The position numbers and the translations under genes are program-made. A stretch of 7,013 nt of DNA, taken from NCBI GenBank assembly GCA_913055925.1, contig CAJXLH010000140.1, forward strand, positions 1 to 7,013, given 5' to 3'. This document shows positions 1 to 5,739 of the stretch, piece after piece. The notes below the pieces were generated by a model. The model worked only from the letters and a program-made list of their open reading frames with translations. It was not told the DNA's origin and ran no database searches. The number at the start of each line of letters is the position of its first letter. The first letter of the stretch is position 1. Source of the stretch: an uncultured Maritalea sp. Lineage in GTDB: Bacteria > Pseudomonadota > Alphaproteobacteria > Rhizobiales > Devosiaceae.

Positions 1-789
1 AAAGACCACCTGCGCATAGGCCATTGGGTCTGGCGGGACTTCGTTTGACCCACCATATGGAATACCCAAACCACCGCCCACGTCGACGTGTCGAATATTG
101 TGTCCTTCTTCGCGCAACTCACCCACAAGTTCAGCGAGCAGTTTGAACGCATTGTCAAAAGGCTCAAGTTCGGTGATCTGAGAGCCGATATGCATGTCGA
201 TGCCGGTGGCGTCGAGATGATCAAGCTCAGCAATGCGTTTATAGACTTCGCTTGCCCGCTCAAACGGAATGCCGAACTTGTTTTCGGCCTTGCCAGTTGA
301 GATTTTCGCGTGTGTTTTGGCATCGACATTGGGGTTGATGCGCACAGAAACGGGCGCGATTTTCCCCATGGATTTAGCGACCTCATTGAGGCGTTCCAAT
401 TCAGGTTCGCTCTCCGCGTTAAAACATTTGATGCCCGCTTCAAGTCCCAGGCGCATTTCTTCGTGGGTTTTGGCCACGCCCGAAAATACAATTTTGTTGC
501 CCGGAATGCCCGCTTTCAGTGCGCGCTTTAACTCGCCTAGTGATACCACGTCCGCGCCAGCACCCATTTGTGCCACCAGCTTTAGCATTGCTTGGTTCGA
601 GTTGGCCTTCATGGCATAACAAACAAGCGTGTCGACGCCCTTGAACGCCTCCTGCATCACCTTGATGTGGCGCGTGAATGTGGCTGTTGAATAGACATAA
701 AATGGCGTACCGACATCGCCTGCCAATTCCGTCAGGTCAACATCTTCGGCGTGCAGCTTGCCGCCTTTATACTGAAAGTGATGAACCAT
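1..789 (-). CDS. lysA: Diaminopimelate decarboxylase, 3' end missing
   Basis: This gene encodes the cytoplasmic PLP enzyme that decarboxylates meso-diaminopimelate to L-lysine, the last step of the lysine pathway. The 263 visible residues begin MVHHFQYKGGKLHAED and run off the left edge. The family is usually about 420 residues, so roughly the last third is missing. Visible hallmarks are the PLP-binding lysine in CYAMKANSN (K61), the barrel motif HIGSQ (200-204) and the phosphate-binding glycine stretch GGGLGIPYGG (about 238-247). The start at 789 fits the usual N-terminus of the family. The only upstream Shine-Dalgarno-like bases are weak, and the gene starts 8 bases after the argH stop, so it is probably translated from an argH-lysA message. 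No frameshift or stop is seen in the visible part. The identification is secure; ornithine/arginine decarboxylases of the same fold fit less well because of the argH context and the N-terminus. Confidence 0.95.
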   Translation of the reverse strand, partial: MVHHFQYKGGKLHAEDVDLTELAGDVGTPFYVYSTATFTRHIKVMQEAFKGVDTLVCYAMKANSNQAMLKLVAQMGAGADVVSLGELKRALKAGIPGNKIVFSGVAKTHEEMRLGLEAGIKCFNAESEPELERLNEVAKSMGKIAPVSVRINPNVDAKTHAKISTGKAENKFGIPFERASEVYKRIAELDHLDATGIDMHIGSQITELEPFDNAFKLLAELVGELREEGHNIRHVDVGGGLGIPYGGSNEVPPDPMAYAQVVF

Positions 790-797
790 TTTTCGGC

Positions 798-2192
798 CTA
801 TGCTTGATTGTCGTCAGCCAAGATCTCGCGCCAGCGTTTCACTTGCTCGAGGACATTCTTTGGTGATGTGCCGCCATAAGATGTTCGCGACTTCACAGAG
901 TTTTCAACGCTCAGAACTTTAAAGACACGGCTGTCGATGCGCTCATCAACTTCCTTCAAATCTTCAATGGTCAGGCCATCAAGATCGCAGCCTTTTTCTT
1001 CAGCTTTGGCAACGGCTGCACCGGTGATGTGGTGAGCATCGCGGAACGGAACATTCGCCTCACGCACGAGCCAGTCGGCCAAGTCTGTAGCCGTTGAGAA
1101 ACCAGAACCGGCTGCGTCGCGCATGGCTTCGCGATTGACTTTGAGGTCGTTGATCATGCCTGTCATCGCCGCAAGCGCGAGAGAAAGACTATCAAAGGCG
1201 TCGAATGCGACTTCCTTGTCTTCCTGCATGTCTTTTGAATAGGCGAGGGGCAGCCCTTTCATCACGGTCATGAGTGATGTGAGTGCGCCCATGATCCGGC
1301 CGATTTTGGCGCGGATCAATTCCGCTGCATCAGGGTTCCGCTTTTGCGGCATGATCGAAGAGCCAGTGGAGAACTTGTCCGACAGGGTCACAAATCGGAA
1401 TTGCGCCGTGGACCAAATCACCAACTCTTCGGAAAGGCGTGACAAATGCATCGCGCAAATTGACGCGCAGCTCAAGGCTTCCAATACGAAATCGCGATCT
1501 GCTACAGCGTCCAATGAGTTTGCGGTTGGGCGCTCAAAACCGAGCGCTTCCGCCGTCATTTCTCGGTCGATGGGGAAGGATGTGCCAGCAAGTGCTGCTG
1601 AGCCCAGTGGGCTTTCATTTAACCGTTTGCGCGCGCCGTAAAAACGCGAGACATCTCGGCCGAGCATTTCGACATAGGCGAGCATATGGTGACCAAAAGT
1701 CACAGGCTGTGCGCTTTGCAAATGCGTAAAGCCTGGCATTACTGTCGCCGCTTCTTCTTCCGCGCGATTGACCATCTCCAGCTGCAGCGTTTTGATCTGG
1801 GCGATGAACATGTCCAAACAGTCGCGAACGTACAGTTTAAAGTCTGTCGCCACTTGGTCATTGCGCGAACGGCCGGTGTGCAAACGGCCAGCAGGTTCGC
1901 CAATAATTTCTTTCAAACGCGCTTCGACATTCATATGAATGTCTTCAAGTGCGCGCGAAAAAGTGAACGATCCGCTATCAATTTCTGATCGCACTTGATC
2001 TAGACCAGCAAGGATCGCATCCCTATCTTCTAGGGTGAGAATTCCAGTGGCAGCCAGCATGGTGGCATGGGCTTTTGAGCCTTCTATATCTTGTTTATAG
2101 AAGCGCTTGTCGAAATCGATGGAGGCGTTTATTTCCTCCATGATGGCGTCGGGCCCAGAAGCGAAGCGGCCGCCCCACATTTGATTGCTCAT
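798..2192 (-). CDS. argH: Argininosuccinate lyase
   Basis: This gene encodes the enzyme that splits argininosuccinate into arginine and fumarate, the final step of arginine synthesis, as a cytoplasmic homotetramer. The 464 residues match the family's usual length. Motifs run in the expected order: MWGGRF near the N-terminus, HTGRSRNDQ (105-113), FTHLQSAQP with the conserved His157, and the fumarase/aspartase-superfamily signature GSSIMPQKRNPD (277-288) carrying the catalytic serine. The C-terminus contains the typical SRTSYGGTSP stretch (about 435-444). The start at 2192 is supported by AGAGGT a few bases upstream. The gene lies directly upstream of lysA (8-base gap) and diverges from tlpA over 26 bases. 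The argH-lysA pairing is common in alphaproteobacteria. Nothing is truncated or unusual in the protein. Confidence 0.97.
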   Translation of the reverse strand: MSNQMWGGRFASGPDAIMEEINASIDFDKRFYKQDIEGSKAHATMLAATGILTLEDRDAILAGLDQVRSEIDSGSFTFSRALEDIHMNVEARLKEIIGEPAGRLHTGRSRNDQVATDFKLYVRDCLDMFIAQIKTLQLEMVNRAEEEAATVMPGFTHLQSAQPVTFGHHMLAYVEMLGRDVSRFYGARKRLNESPLGSAALAGTSFPIDREMTAEALGFERPTANSLDAVADRDFVLEALSCASICAMHLSRLSEELVIWSTAQFRFVTLSDKFSTGSSIMPQKRNPDAAELIRAKIGRIMGALTSLMTVMKGLPLAYSKDMQEDKEVAFDAFDSLSLALAAMTGMINDLKVNREAMRDAAGSGFSTATDLADWLVREANVPFRDAHHITGAAVAKAEEKGCDLDGLTIEDLKEVDERIDSRVFKVLSVENSVKSRTSYGGTSPKNVLEQVKRWREILADDNQA

Positions 2193-2218
2193 GCTGACCT
2201 CTCTTTAAAGGAGATGAA
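2193..2218. promoter_or_regulatory. Very short divergent gap argH/tlpA with both ribosome binding sites
   Basis: Only 26 bases separate the two divergent start codons. They hold a plus-strand AAGGAG (2207-2212, 6 bases before the tlpA ATG) and a minus-strand AGAGGT just ahead of the argH ATG. There is no room for two promoters, so at least one promoter must lie inside the 5' part of the opposite gene. I could not identify convincing -35/-10 pairs there. Confidence 0.6.
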
Positions 2219-2902
2219 ATGTCTGAAAACCAAGACAAAGAACCGCGAAAACAAGTCAATAAGAAGTTGTCTGGTGGCGCTTTGATCGGCGTTGGCATAG
2301 CTATAGCGACCGCGGTTTGGGTTAGCAATGGCGGCGGCGGACAAAATGGTTCGGCTGAACCGACGCTATACGCAGCGTCCCCAGCGATTGAGGGGGCGAT
2401 TGATGCTGCCGCGCTAGGCGAACTTGCAGCTTTCCGCGCCACAGCCAAAGGTGAGGGATATCCCGAAATCAGCTTTGTTTCTGACGCGGGCGAGATGGTA
2501 GGTTTTGATCATTTTGAAGGCAAAGTGACGTTGGTGAATTTTTGGGCCACTTGGTGCGCACCATGTCGGGCAGAAATGCCGGCGCTGGATGCGCTGCATG
2601 CCAAATATCAAGACCAAGGCTTCCAAGTCGCAACGATCAACCTAGATGCAGGTGACGACGGTATCGCAAAAGCCAAAGCCTTTATGGATGAAGTCGGCTT
2701 GAAAAACCTTCCGCTGCACGCCGATCCAACCTTTGCGGCATTTGAGGTTCTGAAAGCCCGCGGCACAGCACTTGGCCTGCCAGCGACAATCTTGCTTGGA
2801 CCCGACGGCCACGAATGGGGTGTGCTGGCCGGTCCTGCCGAATGGAACACCGAAGACGCCCATGCGCTGATTGAAGCTGCATTGGCGCAGGCAAAGAGCT
2901 AA
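2219..2902 (+). CDS. tlpA: TlpA-family membrane-anchored thiol:disulfide oxidoreductase
   Basis: This gene encodes a thioredoxin-fold protein of the TlpA/ResA type, anchored in the inner membrane with its active domain in the periplasm. Such proteins reduce disulfides of periplasmic clients; in rhizobial relatives TlpA serves cytochrome oxidase assembly. The 227 residues begin with a basic cytoplasmic tail (EPRKQVNKK), then a hydrophobic anchor (about 19-36), a glycine-rich linker, and the redox domain. The active site is FWATWCAPCRAEMP with cysteines 113 and 116, and the cis-proline loop is GLPAT (P188). These two are the only cysteines in the protein. The start at 2219 has a strong AAGGAG 6 bases upstream. 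Pairing with divergent argH is the common alphaproteobacterial arrangement. The stop codon overlaps the end of the convergent acetyltransferase gene by 4 bases. The client protein in this organism is not visible from the context. Confidence 0.9.
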   Translation: MSENQDKEPRKQVNKKLSGGALIGVGIAIATAVWVSNGGGGQNGSAEPTLYAASPAIEGAIDAAALGELAAFRATAKGEGYPEISFVSDAGEMVGFDHFEGKVTLVNFWATWCAPCRAEMPALDALHAKYQDQGFQVATINLDAGDDGIAKAKAFMDEVGLKNLPLHADPTFAAFEVLKARGTALGLPATILLGPDGHEWGVLAGPAEWNTEDAHALIEAALAQAKS

Positions 2903-3480
2903 AGCTTTTTCACCACGCGGGCTGGGTTGCCGGCTGCAACGCAGTCTGACGGAATGTCTTTGGTCACCACCGCACCTGCGCCGATGGTGGTGCGATCGCC
3001 GATGGTGACGCCGGGGACGATAATCGCGCCGGCGCCGATCCAGCAATTGTTGCCAATGGTGATGGGTGCAGCTTTGTTGACGAAGTTCATCTGATCGGGA
3101 TTATCGGGATAAACGCAGCGCTCGTCAGCACGGATGGGGTGACCTGCGGTCAGGATCTGTACGTTGGGCGCAATCAGTGTTTGGCCGCCAATTTTGACAT
3201 GGGCATTGTCCATAATCACGCAACCACGATTGATAAAGGTTTGCTCACCGATTTCAGTGAACTCGCCATACTCAATGAAAAATGGGGATTCGACCCAAAT
3301 TTCTTCTGGATCATTGCCCAGCACATCCCGCAAATATTGTGTGCGGTTTGGATCATCATATTCAGCTTCGTTGAATTTCTTCATGGCTGCGCGGGTGCGC
3401 GTGGCATGAGCAATCAAATCGGGATCGCCCGCCAAAAAGGGTTCGCCGGCAAGCATTTGTTCTCTAGCAGATTTTGACAT
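2899..3480 (-). CDS. Maltose/galactoside O-acetyltransferase-like hexapeptide protein
   Basis: This gene encodes a cytoplasmic acetyl-CoA-dependent sugar O-acetyltransferase of the Maa/LacA/NodL group, 193 residues, the normal length for the family. Residues about 1-55 form the helical maltose-acetyltransferase N-domain (MLAGEPFLAGDPDLIAHATR resembles the family start). The rest is a left-handed beta helix of isoleucine-rich hexapeptide repeats, for example IGNNCWIGAGAIIVPGVTIG. The catalytic histidine is H114 in the ILTAGHP motif, and the C-terminus VAAGNPARVVKKL is typical for the group. The acceptor sugar cannot be told from sequence: maltose, galactosides, or a Nod-factor/cell-surface sugar are all possible, so no symbol is given. 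The start at 3480 has AGGT upstream. It lies 69 bases downstream of the YjfB-like gene on the same strand and converges with tlpA, sharing 4 bases at the stop codons. Confidence 0.9.
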   Translation of the reverse strand: MSKSAREQMLAGEPFLAGDPDLIAHATRTRAAMKKFNEAEYDDPNRTQYLRDVLGNDPEEIWVESPFFIEYGEFTEIGEQTFINRGCVIMDNAHVKIGGQTLIAPNVQILTAGHPIRADERCVYPDNPDQMNFVNKAAPITIGNNCWIGAGAIIVPGVTIGDRTTIGAGAVVTKDIPSDCVAAGNPARVVKKL

Positions 3481-3549
3481 GATGACCTAAAGGACTGGAA
3501 TTGGTATTGTTCCGTCTTAGGCGCTTTTTATCGATTTGTGAAGTGCAAT

Positions 3550-3741
3550 TTAGGCTGATTTATCAACCACTGTGCCGGTGCCAGGCGCGGGCATCGCTTT
3601 AGCGTTTTGAAGGCCTTCTTGAAGCATATTGATGGCTTGTTGCTGCATATCATTGGCGGCTTTCACCATCAGCAGTTCGGCTGATTGTTGTCGCTGTGCG
3701 GCCTGCATTCCAAGGGCCTGCGTTACCAATGACATGTCCAT
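3550..3741 (-). CDS. YjfB-like putative motility protein
   Basis: This is a small protein of 63 residues beginning MDMSLVTQALGMQAAQRQQSA, with a central amphipathic, glutamine-rich helix (about 5-47) and a proline/glycine-rich tail ending VVDKSA. The length, the MD(I/M)S start and the helix pattern resemble the YjfB 'putative motility protein' family, whose Bacillus member belongs to a flagellar sigma-factor regulon. The molecular role of the family is unknown to me. A good ribosome binding site (AAAGG, about 7-9 bases upstream) supports the start at 3741; an in-frame ATG two codons later is possible but less well placed. There is no signal peptide and no cysteine. The divergent neighbour is arsR, 133 bases away. 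No other motility gene is in the window. The family assignment is by resemblance only. Confidence 0.72.
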   Translation of the reverse strand: MDMSLVTQALGMQAAQRQQSAELLMVKAANDMQQQAINMLQEGLQNAKAMPAPGTGTVVDKSA

Positions 3742-3838
3742 CTGAAGCGCCTTTCTAGCTTTTCAGTCACCTATATTGTGATTTGTTTTGCTTAACGGAT
3801 CGTAAATTTCCAAAAATCGGGCGCCATAAATTGCCCTC

Positions 3839-3867
3839 TTGACGATAACTCATTCTTTCTATAACTA
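3839..3867 (+). promoter_or_regulatory. Probable sigma-70-type promoter of the arsR operon
   Basis: TTGACG (3839-3844) lies 17 bases before TAACTA (3862-3867); an alternative -10 TATAAC starts at 3860 with a 15-base spacer. Transcription would start at about 3873-3875, practically on the first ATG of arsR, so the message may be leaderless or nearly so. The -10 sits inside the inner palindrome of the operator, which is what autorepression would need. The assignment is inferred from consensus matching alone. Confidence 0.5.
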
Positions 3868-3892
3868 ATAAGTTATGGAACAGATGAGTTAT
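3845..3892. promoter_or_regulatory. Nested four-half-site operator at arsR
   Basis: Two inverted repeats share exactly the same centre (3868.5). The inner one is ATAACT-AATA-AGTTAT (3861-3876). The outer one has 9-base arms, ATAACTCAT (3845-3853) and ATGAGTTAT (3884-3892). All four contain the same ATAACT/AGTTAT half-site. The array covers the -10 region, the transcription start and both possible start codons of arsR. This is the layout expected for an autoregulated ArsR/SmtB dimer. A related palindrome lies upstream of the gene at 5803. Confidence 0.75.
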
Positions 3893-4246
3893 GCAAAAGC
3901 AGGCGTGAATTTGGACGCCGTTTTTTCTGCCCTCGCAGATCCAACGCGACGTGAGATTTTGTCTCGCCTTGCTGATGGTGAAGCGTCGGTCAACGAATTG
4001 GCGGCGCCATTTGAAATTAGCCAGCCGGCTGTCTCCAAGCATTTGAAAGTGCTTGAGCGCGCAGGTTTGGTTGAGCGTGGGATCGACGAGCAACGTCGTC
4101 CTGCAAGGTTAAAGGCGGAAACAATGGTGGATGCTGTAGATTGGTTGGCGCAGTTTAAGGCCTTTTGGGGCAAGAGCTTTGATCAACTGGACGATATTTT
4201 ATTGGAACTAAAAAAAGCCCAAGCAAAGGACAATGGCGATGAGTGA
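3875..4246 (+). CDS. ArsR/SmtB-family transcriptional repressor without cysteines
   Basis: This gene encodes a dimeric winged-helix DNA-binding repressor of 123 residues. The family entry motif FSALADPTRREILSRL (about 17-32) is followed by the helix-turn-helix, with recognition helix SQPAVSKHLKVLERAGLV (49-66), a short wing, and a C-terminal dimerisation helix (about 85-116). It contains no cysteine, so the classical alpha-3 thiol metal site (ELCVCDL type) is absent. It resembles the ArsR subgroup that is paired with SRPBCC/AHSA1 genes and that probably responds to something other than arsenic. There is no Shine-Dalgarno sequence before the ATG at 3875. The ATG at 3884 (MSYAKAG) has only GGA nearby, so either a leaderless start at 3875 or a start at 3884 is possible. 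Both start codons lie inside the operator. The 3' end overlaps the SRPBCC gene, which argues for translational coupling. It probably represses its own operon and perhaps the operon at 5803. Confidence 0.92.
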   Translation: MEQMSYAKAGVNLDAVFSALADPTRREILSRLADGEASVNELAAPFEISQPAVSKHLKVLERAGLVERGIDEQRRPARLKAETMVDAVDWLAQFKAFWGKSFDQLDDILLELKKAQAKDNGDE

Positions 4247-4733
4247 ACTACCAGAATATGTGATTAACCGAGAGTTTGATGCGCCTGTTGCGCTTGTGTG
4301 GAAAGCTTGGACGAACCCTGAATTGCTCGCACGCTGGTATGGCCCTGGCGTCGACACAGTAATCCACGAATTTGATCTCAAACCGGGCGGTGTGTGGCGC
4401 AATGAGATGCGCATGAGCAAAGGTTCAGACTTTTCGCGAATGGATTTCACAGAGGTCGTTAGCGAAGAAAAAATCGTTTATCACCACGCCTCTGTGAATG
4501 AGAGCTGGGAAGATGCGCCAAACCCAATGATGCCGACTTGGCCGCAGAAGTTTTTGACCACAATAACCTTCACGGCCAATGGCGATAAAACGGCCGTGCG
4601 CTTGAGCCAAGTGCCAATGGATGCGAGCCAAGAAGAAATTGATACCTTCAAGCAAATGATGGCCGGCATGGACCATGGCTGGGGCGCAGGCTTCGACCTT
4701 ATTGCCGAAATCATGACAGAGTTGCAGGCATAA
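4239..4733 (+). CDS. SRPBCC/AHSA1-domain protein (COG3832 type)
   Basis: This gene encodes a soluble START-like (Bet v 1 fold) protein of about 164 residues, a fold that encloses a hydrophobic ligand cavity. The hallmark N-terminus VINREFDAPVALVWKAWTNPELLARWYGPG (about 8-37) is that of the AHSA1 (activator of Hsp90 ATPase homologue 1-like) family. It is followed by GGVWRNEM, DFTEVVSEEKIVY and the C-terminal helix GWGAGFDLIAEIMTEL. The ligand or partner is unknown; pairing with an ArsR repressor is a recurrent arrangement for this family. I chose the ATG at 4239 because AAAGGA (about 4225-4230) is 8 bases upstream, whereas the in-frame ATG at 4233 leaves only 2 bases. The gene overlaps the arsR stop by 8 bases and ends one base before the next gene, so the three are a tight operon. 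No truncation is seen. Confidence 0.9.
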   Translation: MSELPEYVINREFDAPVALVWKAWTNPELLARWYGPGVDTVIHEFDLKPGGVWRNEMRMSKGSDFSRMDFTEVVSEEKIVYHHASVNESWEDAPNPMMPTWPQKFLTTITFTANGDKTAVRLSQVPMDASQEEIDTFKQMMAGMDHGWGAGFDLIAEIMTELQA

Positions 4734-4734
4734 A

Positions 4735-5190
4735 ATGCCCAATTTCGCAGCAACAGCCGATGAGCGCACTTTAATTAAACCGCATTGGAGTTTTTGGCTC
4801 ATCGGCGCGGTTGCGCTTATTTGGAATGGGCTTGGGGTGTTGAACTTCTTCATGCAGTTCAATCCCGAAGCAATGGAAATGATGCCAGAATGGTGGCATG
4901 CGGTGATCGAAAACCGTCCCATTTGGGCAACGCTTTCAATGGTGGTCGCCGTTTTTGGCGGCGCCTTTGGGGCAATCCTCTTGCTTGTGCGCAAGCGTTG
5001 GGCGCTTCAAGTCTTTATTGCGTCGCTTCTCGGCGTCGTGCTGACAATGGCTCATTCGCTTAGTGTTGTCGGTCCAATGGTCGAGGTAGGCTTCCGTCAA
5101 GTCTTTGAAGCGGTGGTAATGTCGATCGTTATTGGCGTTTTCCTGATCTGGTACGCGTATTTCGCGAAATCAAAAGGCTGGATCAAATAG
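4735..5190 (+). CDS. Four-helix integral membrane protein of unknown function
   Basis: This gene encodes 151 residues with four predicted membrane helices, about 19-39, 63-85, 90-110 and 122-143. Both termini are polar and probably cytoplasmic (the C-terminus is AKSKGWIK). A tryptophan-rich first helix (PHWSFWLIGAVALIWNGLGVLNFFMQF) and a methionine-rich loop (EAMEMMPEWW, about 45-54) stand out. Size and topology recall small DoxX-like four-helix proteins. I recall similar proteins being labelled 'sugar transporter' without clear support, so I assign no function. It starts one base after the SRPBCC stop, with CAGG a few bases before its ATG, and is the last gene before a strong terminator. Co-transcription with an ArsR repressor and a lipid/ligand-binding-fold protein suggests a membrane or small-molecule response, but that is inference. 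Confidence 0.85.
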   Translation: MPNFAATADERTLIKPHWSFWLIGAVALIWNGLGVLNFFMQFNPEAMEMMPEWWHAVIENRPIWATLSMVVAVFGGAFGAILLLVRKRWALQVFIASLLGVVLTMAHSLSVVGPMVEVGFRQVFEAVVMSIVIGVFLIWYAYFAKSKGWIK

Positions 5191-5214
5191 CCTAAGGTCC
5201 GCTGAAATCATTAG

Positions 5215-5249
5215 GGGCGGCGCATCCTTTCGGTGTGTTGCCCTTTTTT
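5215..5249 (+). terminator. Rho-independent terminator of the arsR operon
   Basis: The 5' arm GGGCGGCGCATC (5215-5226) can pair over 12 positions, including several G-U pairs, with GGTGTGTTGCCC (5232-5243) across a short CTTTC loop. Six T residues follow directly (5244-5249). It sits 25 bases after the stop codon of the four-helix membrane protein. The T run is on the plus strand only, so it acts on this operon rather than in both directions. Confidence 0.85.
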
Positions 5250-5524
5250 GTTTGCGCAAAATTTTTTTCGAATTTATCCCCGCCGCTTCTGTTCGTGGCA
5301 CAATGCTCTCACCTTTTTTGAAACCGTGCAGCCCAATGACGATTGGGGAGCGGTTGGTTGATCCCACCGAGTTGGTTTTTGGCACCAATTGGTGGCGGCA
5401 ACCTAAAGAAAGGGAATGGCTGAAACGAAGGACGTTTTCGTTTCGCTTATGACAGGAACAGACCAGTCCGACGCCGAGGACAGCTGTAAACCGCTGGCAG
5501 TTTGATGACTGCCGATGAAAATCG

Positions 5525-5564
5525 ATAGAACCGAGAACGGCATCGTTCTTCATCACGGTTCTAT
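5525..5564. repeat. Two-tier inverted repeat
   Basis: The outer arms ATAGAACCG (5525-5533) and CGGTTCTAT (5556-5564) are perfect complements. Stacked directly on the 5' arm is an inner hairpin, AGAACG-GCAT-CGTTCT (5534-5549), and the 3' side carries a 6-base bulge (TCATCA). The resulting 15-pair helix with one bulge looks more like a folded RNA element than a protein operator. Confidence 0.6.
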
Positions 5565-5631
5565 GGCGTGAGCAAGGGGATAAAAGGGTGAGCACCCCGG
5601 GTTTGTTTATCTCGGACGCAACAAGTCATTT

Positions 5632-5693
5632 GCACGAGGCGTTTGGCGTCTCACTAAACTAACAGTTCGGCAGAGACCTCAAACGCCTCGTGC
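5632..5693. repeat. Long perfect inverted repeat (62 bases)
   Basis: The arms GCACGAGGCGTTTG (5632-5645) and CAAACGCCTCGTGC (5680-5693) match over all 14 positions. Inside, after a 2x2 internal loop, GTCTC (5648-5652) pairs with GAGAC (5673-5677), leaving a 20-base AC-rich loop (5653-5672). No T run follows on either strand, so it is not a standard intrinsic terminator. It could be the core of a small RNA, a repeated extragenic palindrome, or a protein-binding or DNA-hairpin site. Confidence 0.7.
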
Positions 5694-5739
5694 CTGCAAA
5701 CTTCTTATGCGCCGCCGTCGCATCCTGACGTGCGTTCAC

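Larger units (their letters stand above)
5352..5693. ncRNA. Candidate structured RNA (five consecutive hairpins), strand undetermined
   Basis: Five hairpins follow one another. The first has GGTTG (5352) / CAACC (5403) enclosing CCACC/GGTGG and TTGGT/ACCAA. The second is GAAACGAA/TTCGTTTC with a 7-base loop (5422-5444). The third is GGCAGT/ACTGCC with a 6-base loop (5496-5513). The fourth is the two-tier hairpin 5525-5564 and the fifth the long hairpin 5632-5693. Such density in a non-coding stretch suggests a folded RNA or a palindromic DNA element. No motif of RNase P RNA, SRP RNA or tmRNA was found on either strand. A weak plus-strand promoter candidate is TTGCGC (5252) with TATCCC 17 bases later (5275). 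No clear terminator follows on either strand, so transcription is unproven. Confidence 0.35.
5250..5739. other. Gene-free interval with serial hairpins
   Basis: This interval lies between the terminator and the next promoter. Two open frames cross it (5252-5452 plus; 5170-5595 minus). Neither has a good ribosome binding site, a recognisable domain or a natural composition, and the minus one runs over the terminator and into the end of the membrane-protein gene. What it does hold is a row of inverted repeats between 5352 and 5693, annotated separately. I see no tRNA, CRISPR, insertion-sequence ends or known riboswitch core. Confidence 0.7.

Noticed and set aside
310..531. Plus-strand frames inside lysA
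   Set aside because: They are antisense to an intact lysA reading frame with PLP and substrate motifs.
2642..3046. 134-residue minus-strand frame across the tlpA/acetyltransferase junction
   Set aside because: It is arginine/histidine-rich, runs antisense to tlpA, and overlaps the well-supported acetyltransferase gene in another frame.
4425..4994. 189-residue minus-strand frame opposite the SRPBCC and four-helix genes
   Set aside because: It is a shadow of two well-supported plus-strand genes, without a recognisable domain or ribosome binding site.
5251..5267. TTTGCGCAAA followed by seven T as a second terminator
   Set aside because: The palindrome leaves no loop and can form only a very short stem; the real terminator is immediately upstream.
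5252..5452. 66-residue plus-strand open frame after the terminator
   Set aside because: It has no ribosome binding site and no family resemblance, and it covers two of the hairpins.
5456..5483. GGAAC as a -35 box for the EcfG general stress sigma factor
   Set aside because: There is no CGTT-type -10 at 16-17 bases, and the nearby GGAAT...CGTT pair has a 15-base spacer.
5170..5595. 141-residue minus-strand open frame over the intergenic interval
   Set aside because: It runs across the terminator and into the end of the membrane-protein gene, shows no domain, has an unnatural composition and no ribosome binding site; its span coincides with the hairpin-rich stretch.
5210..5700. Two-piece alphaproteobacterial tmRNA, RNase P RNA or SRP RNA
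   Set aside because: Neither strand shows an ANDN-type tag reading frame, a proper T-arm with CCA, the RNase P core (AGGAAAGTCC type) or the SRP tetraloop region. The TTCGAAT at about 5268 is isolated.
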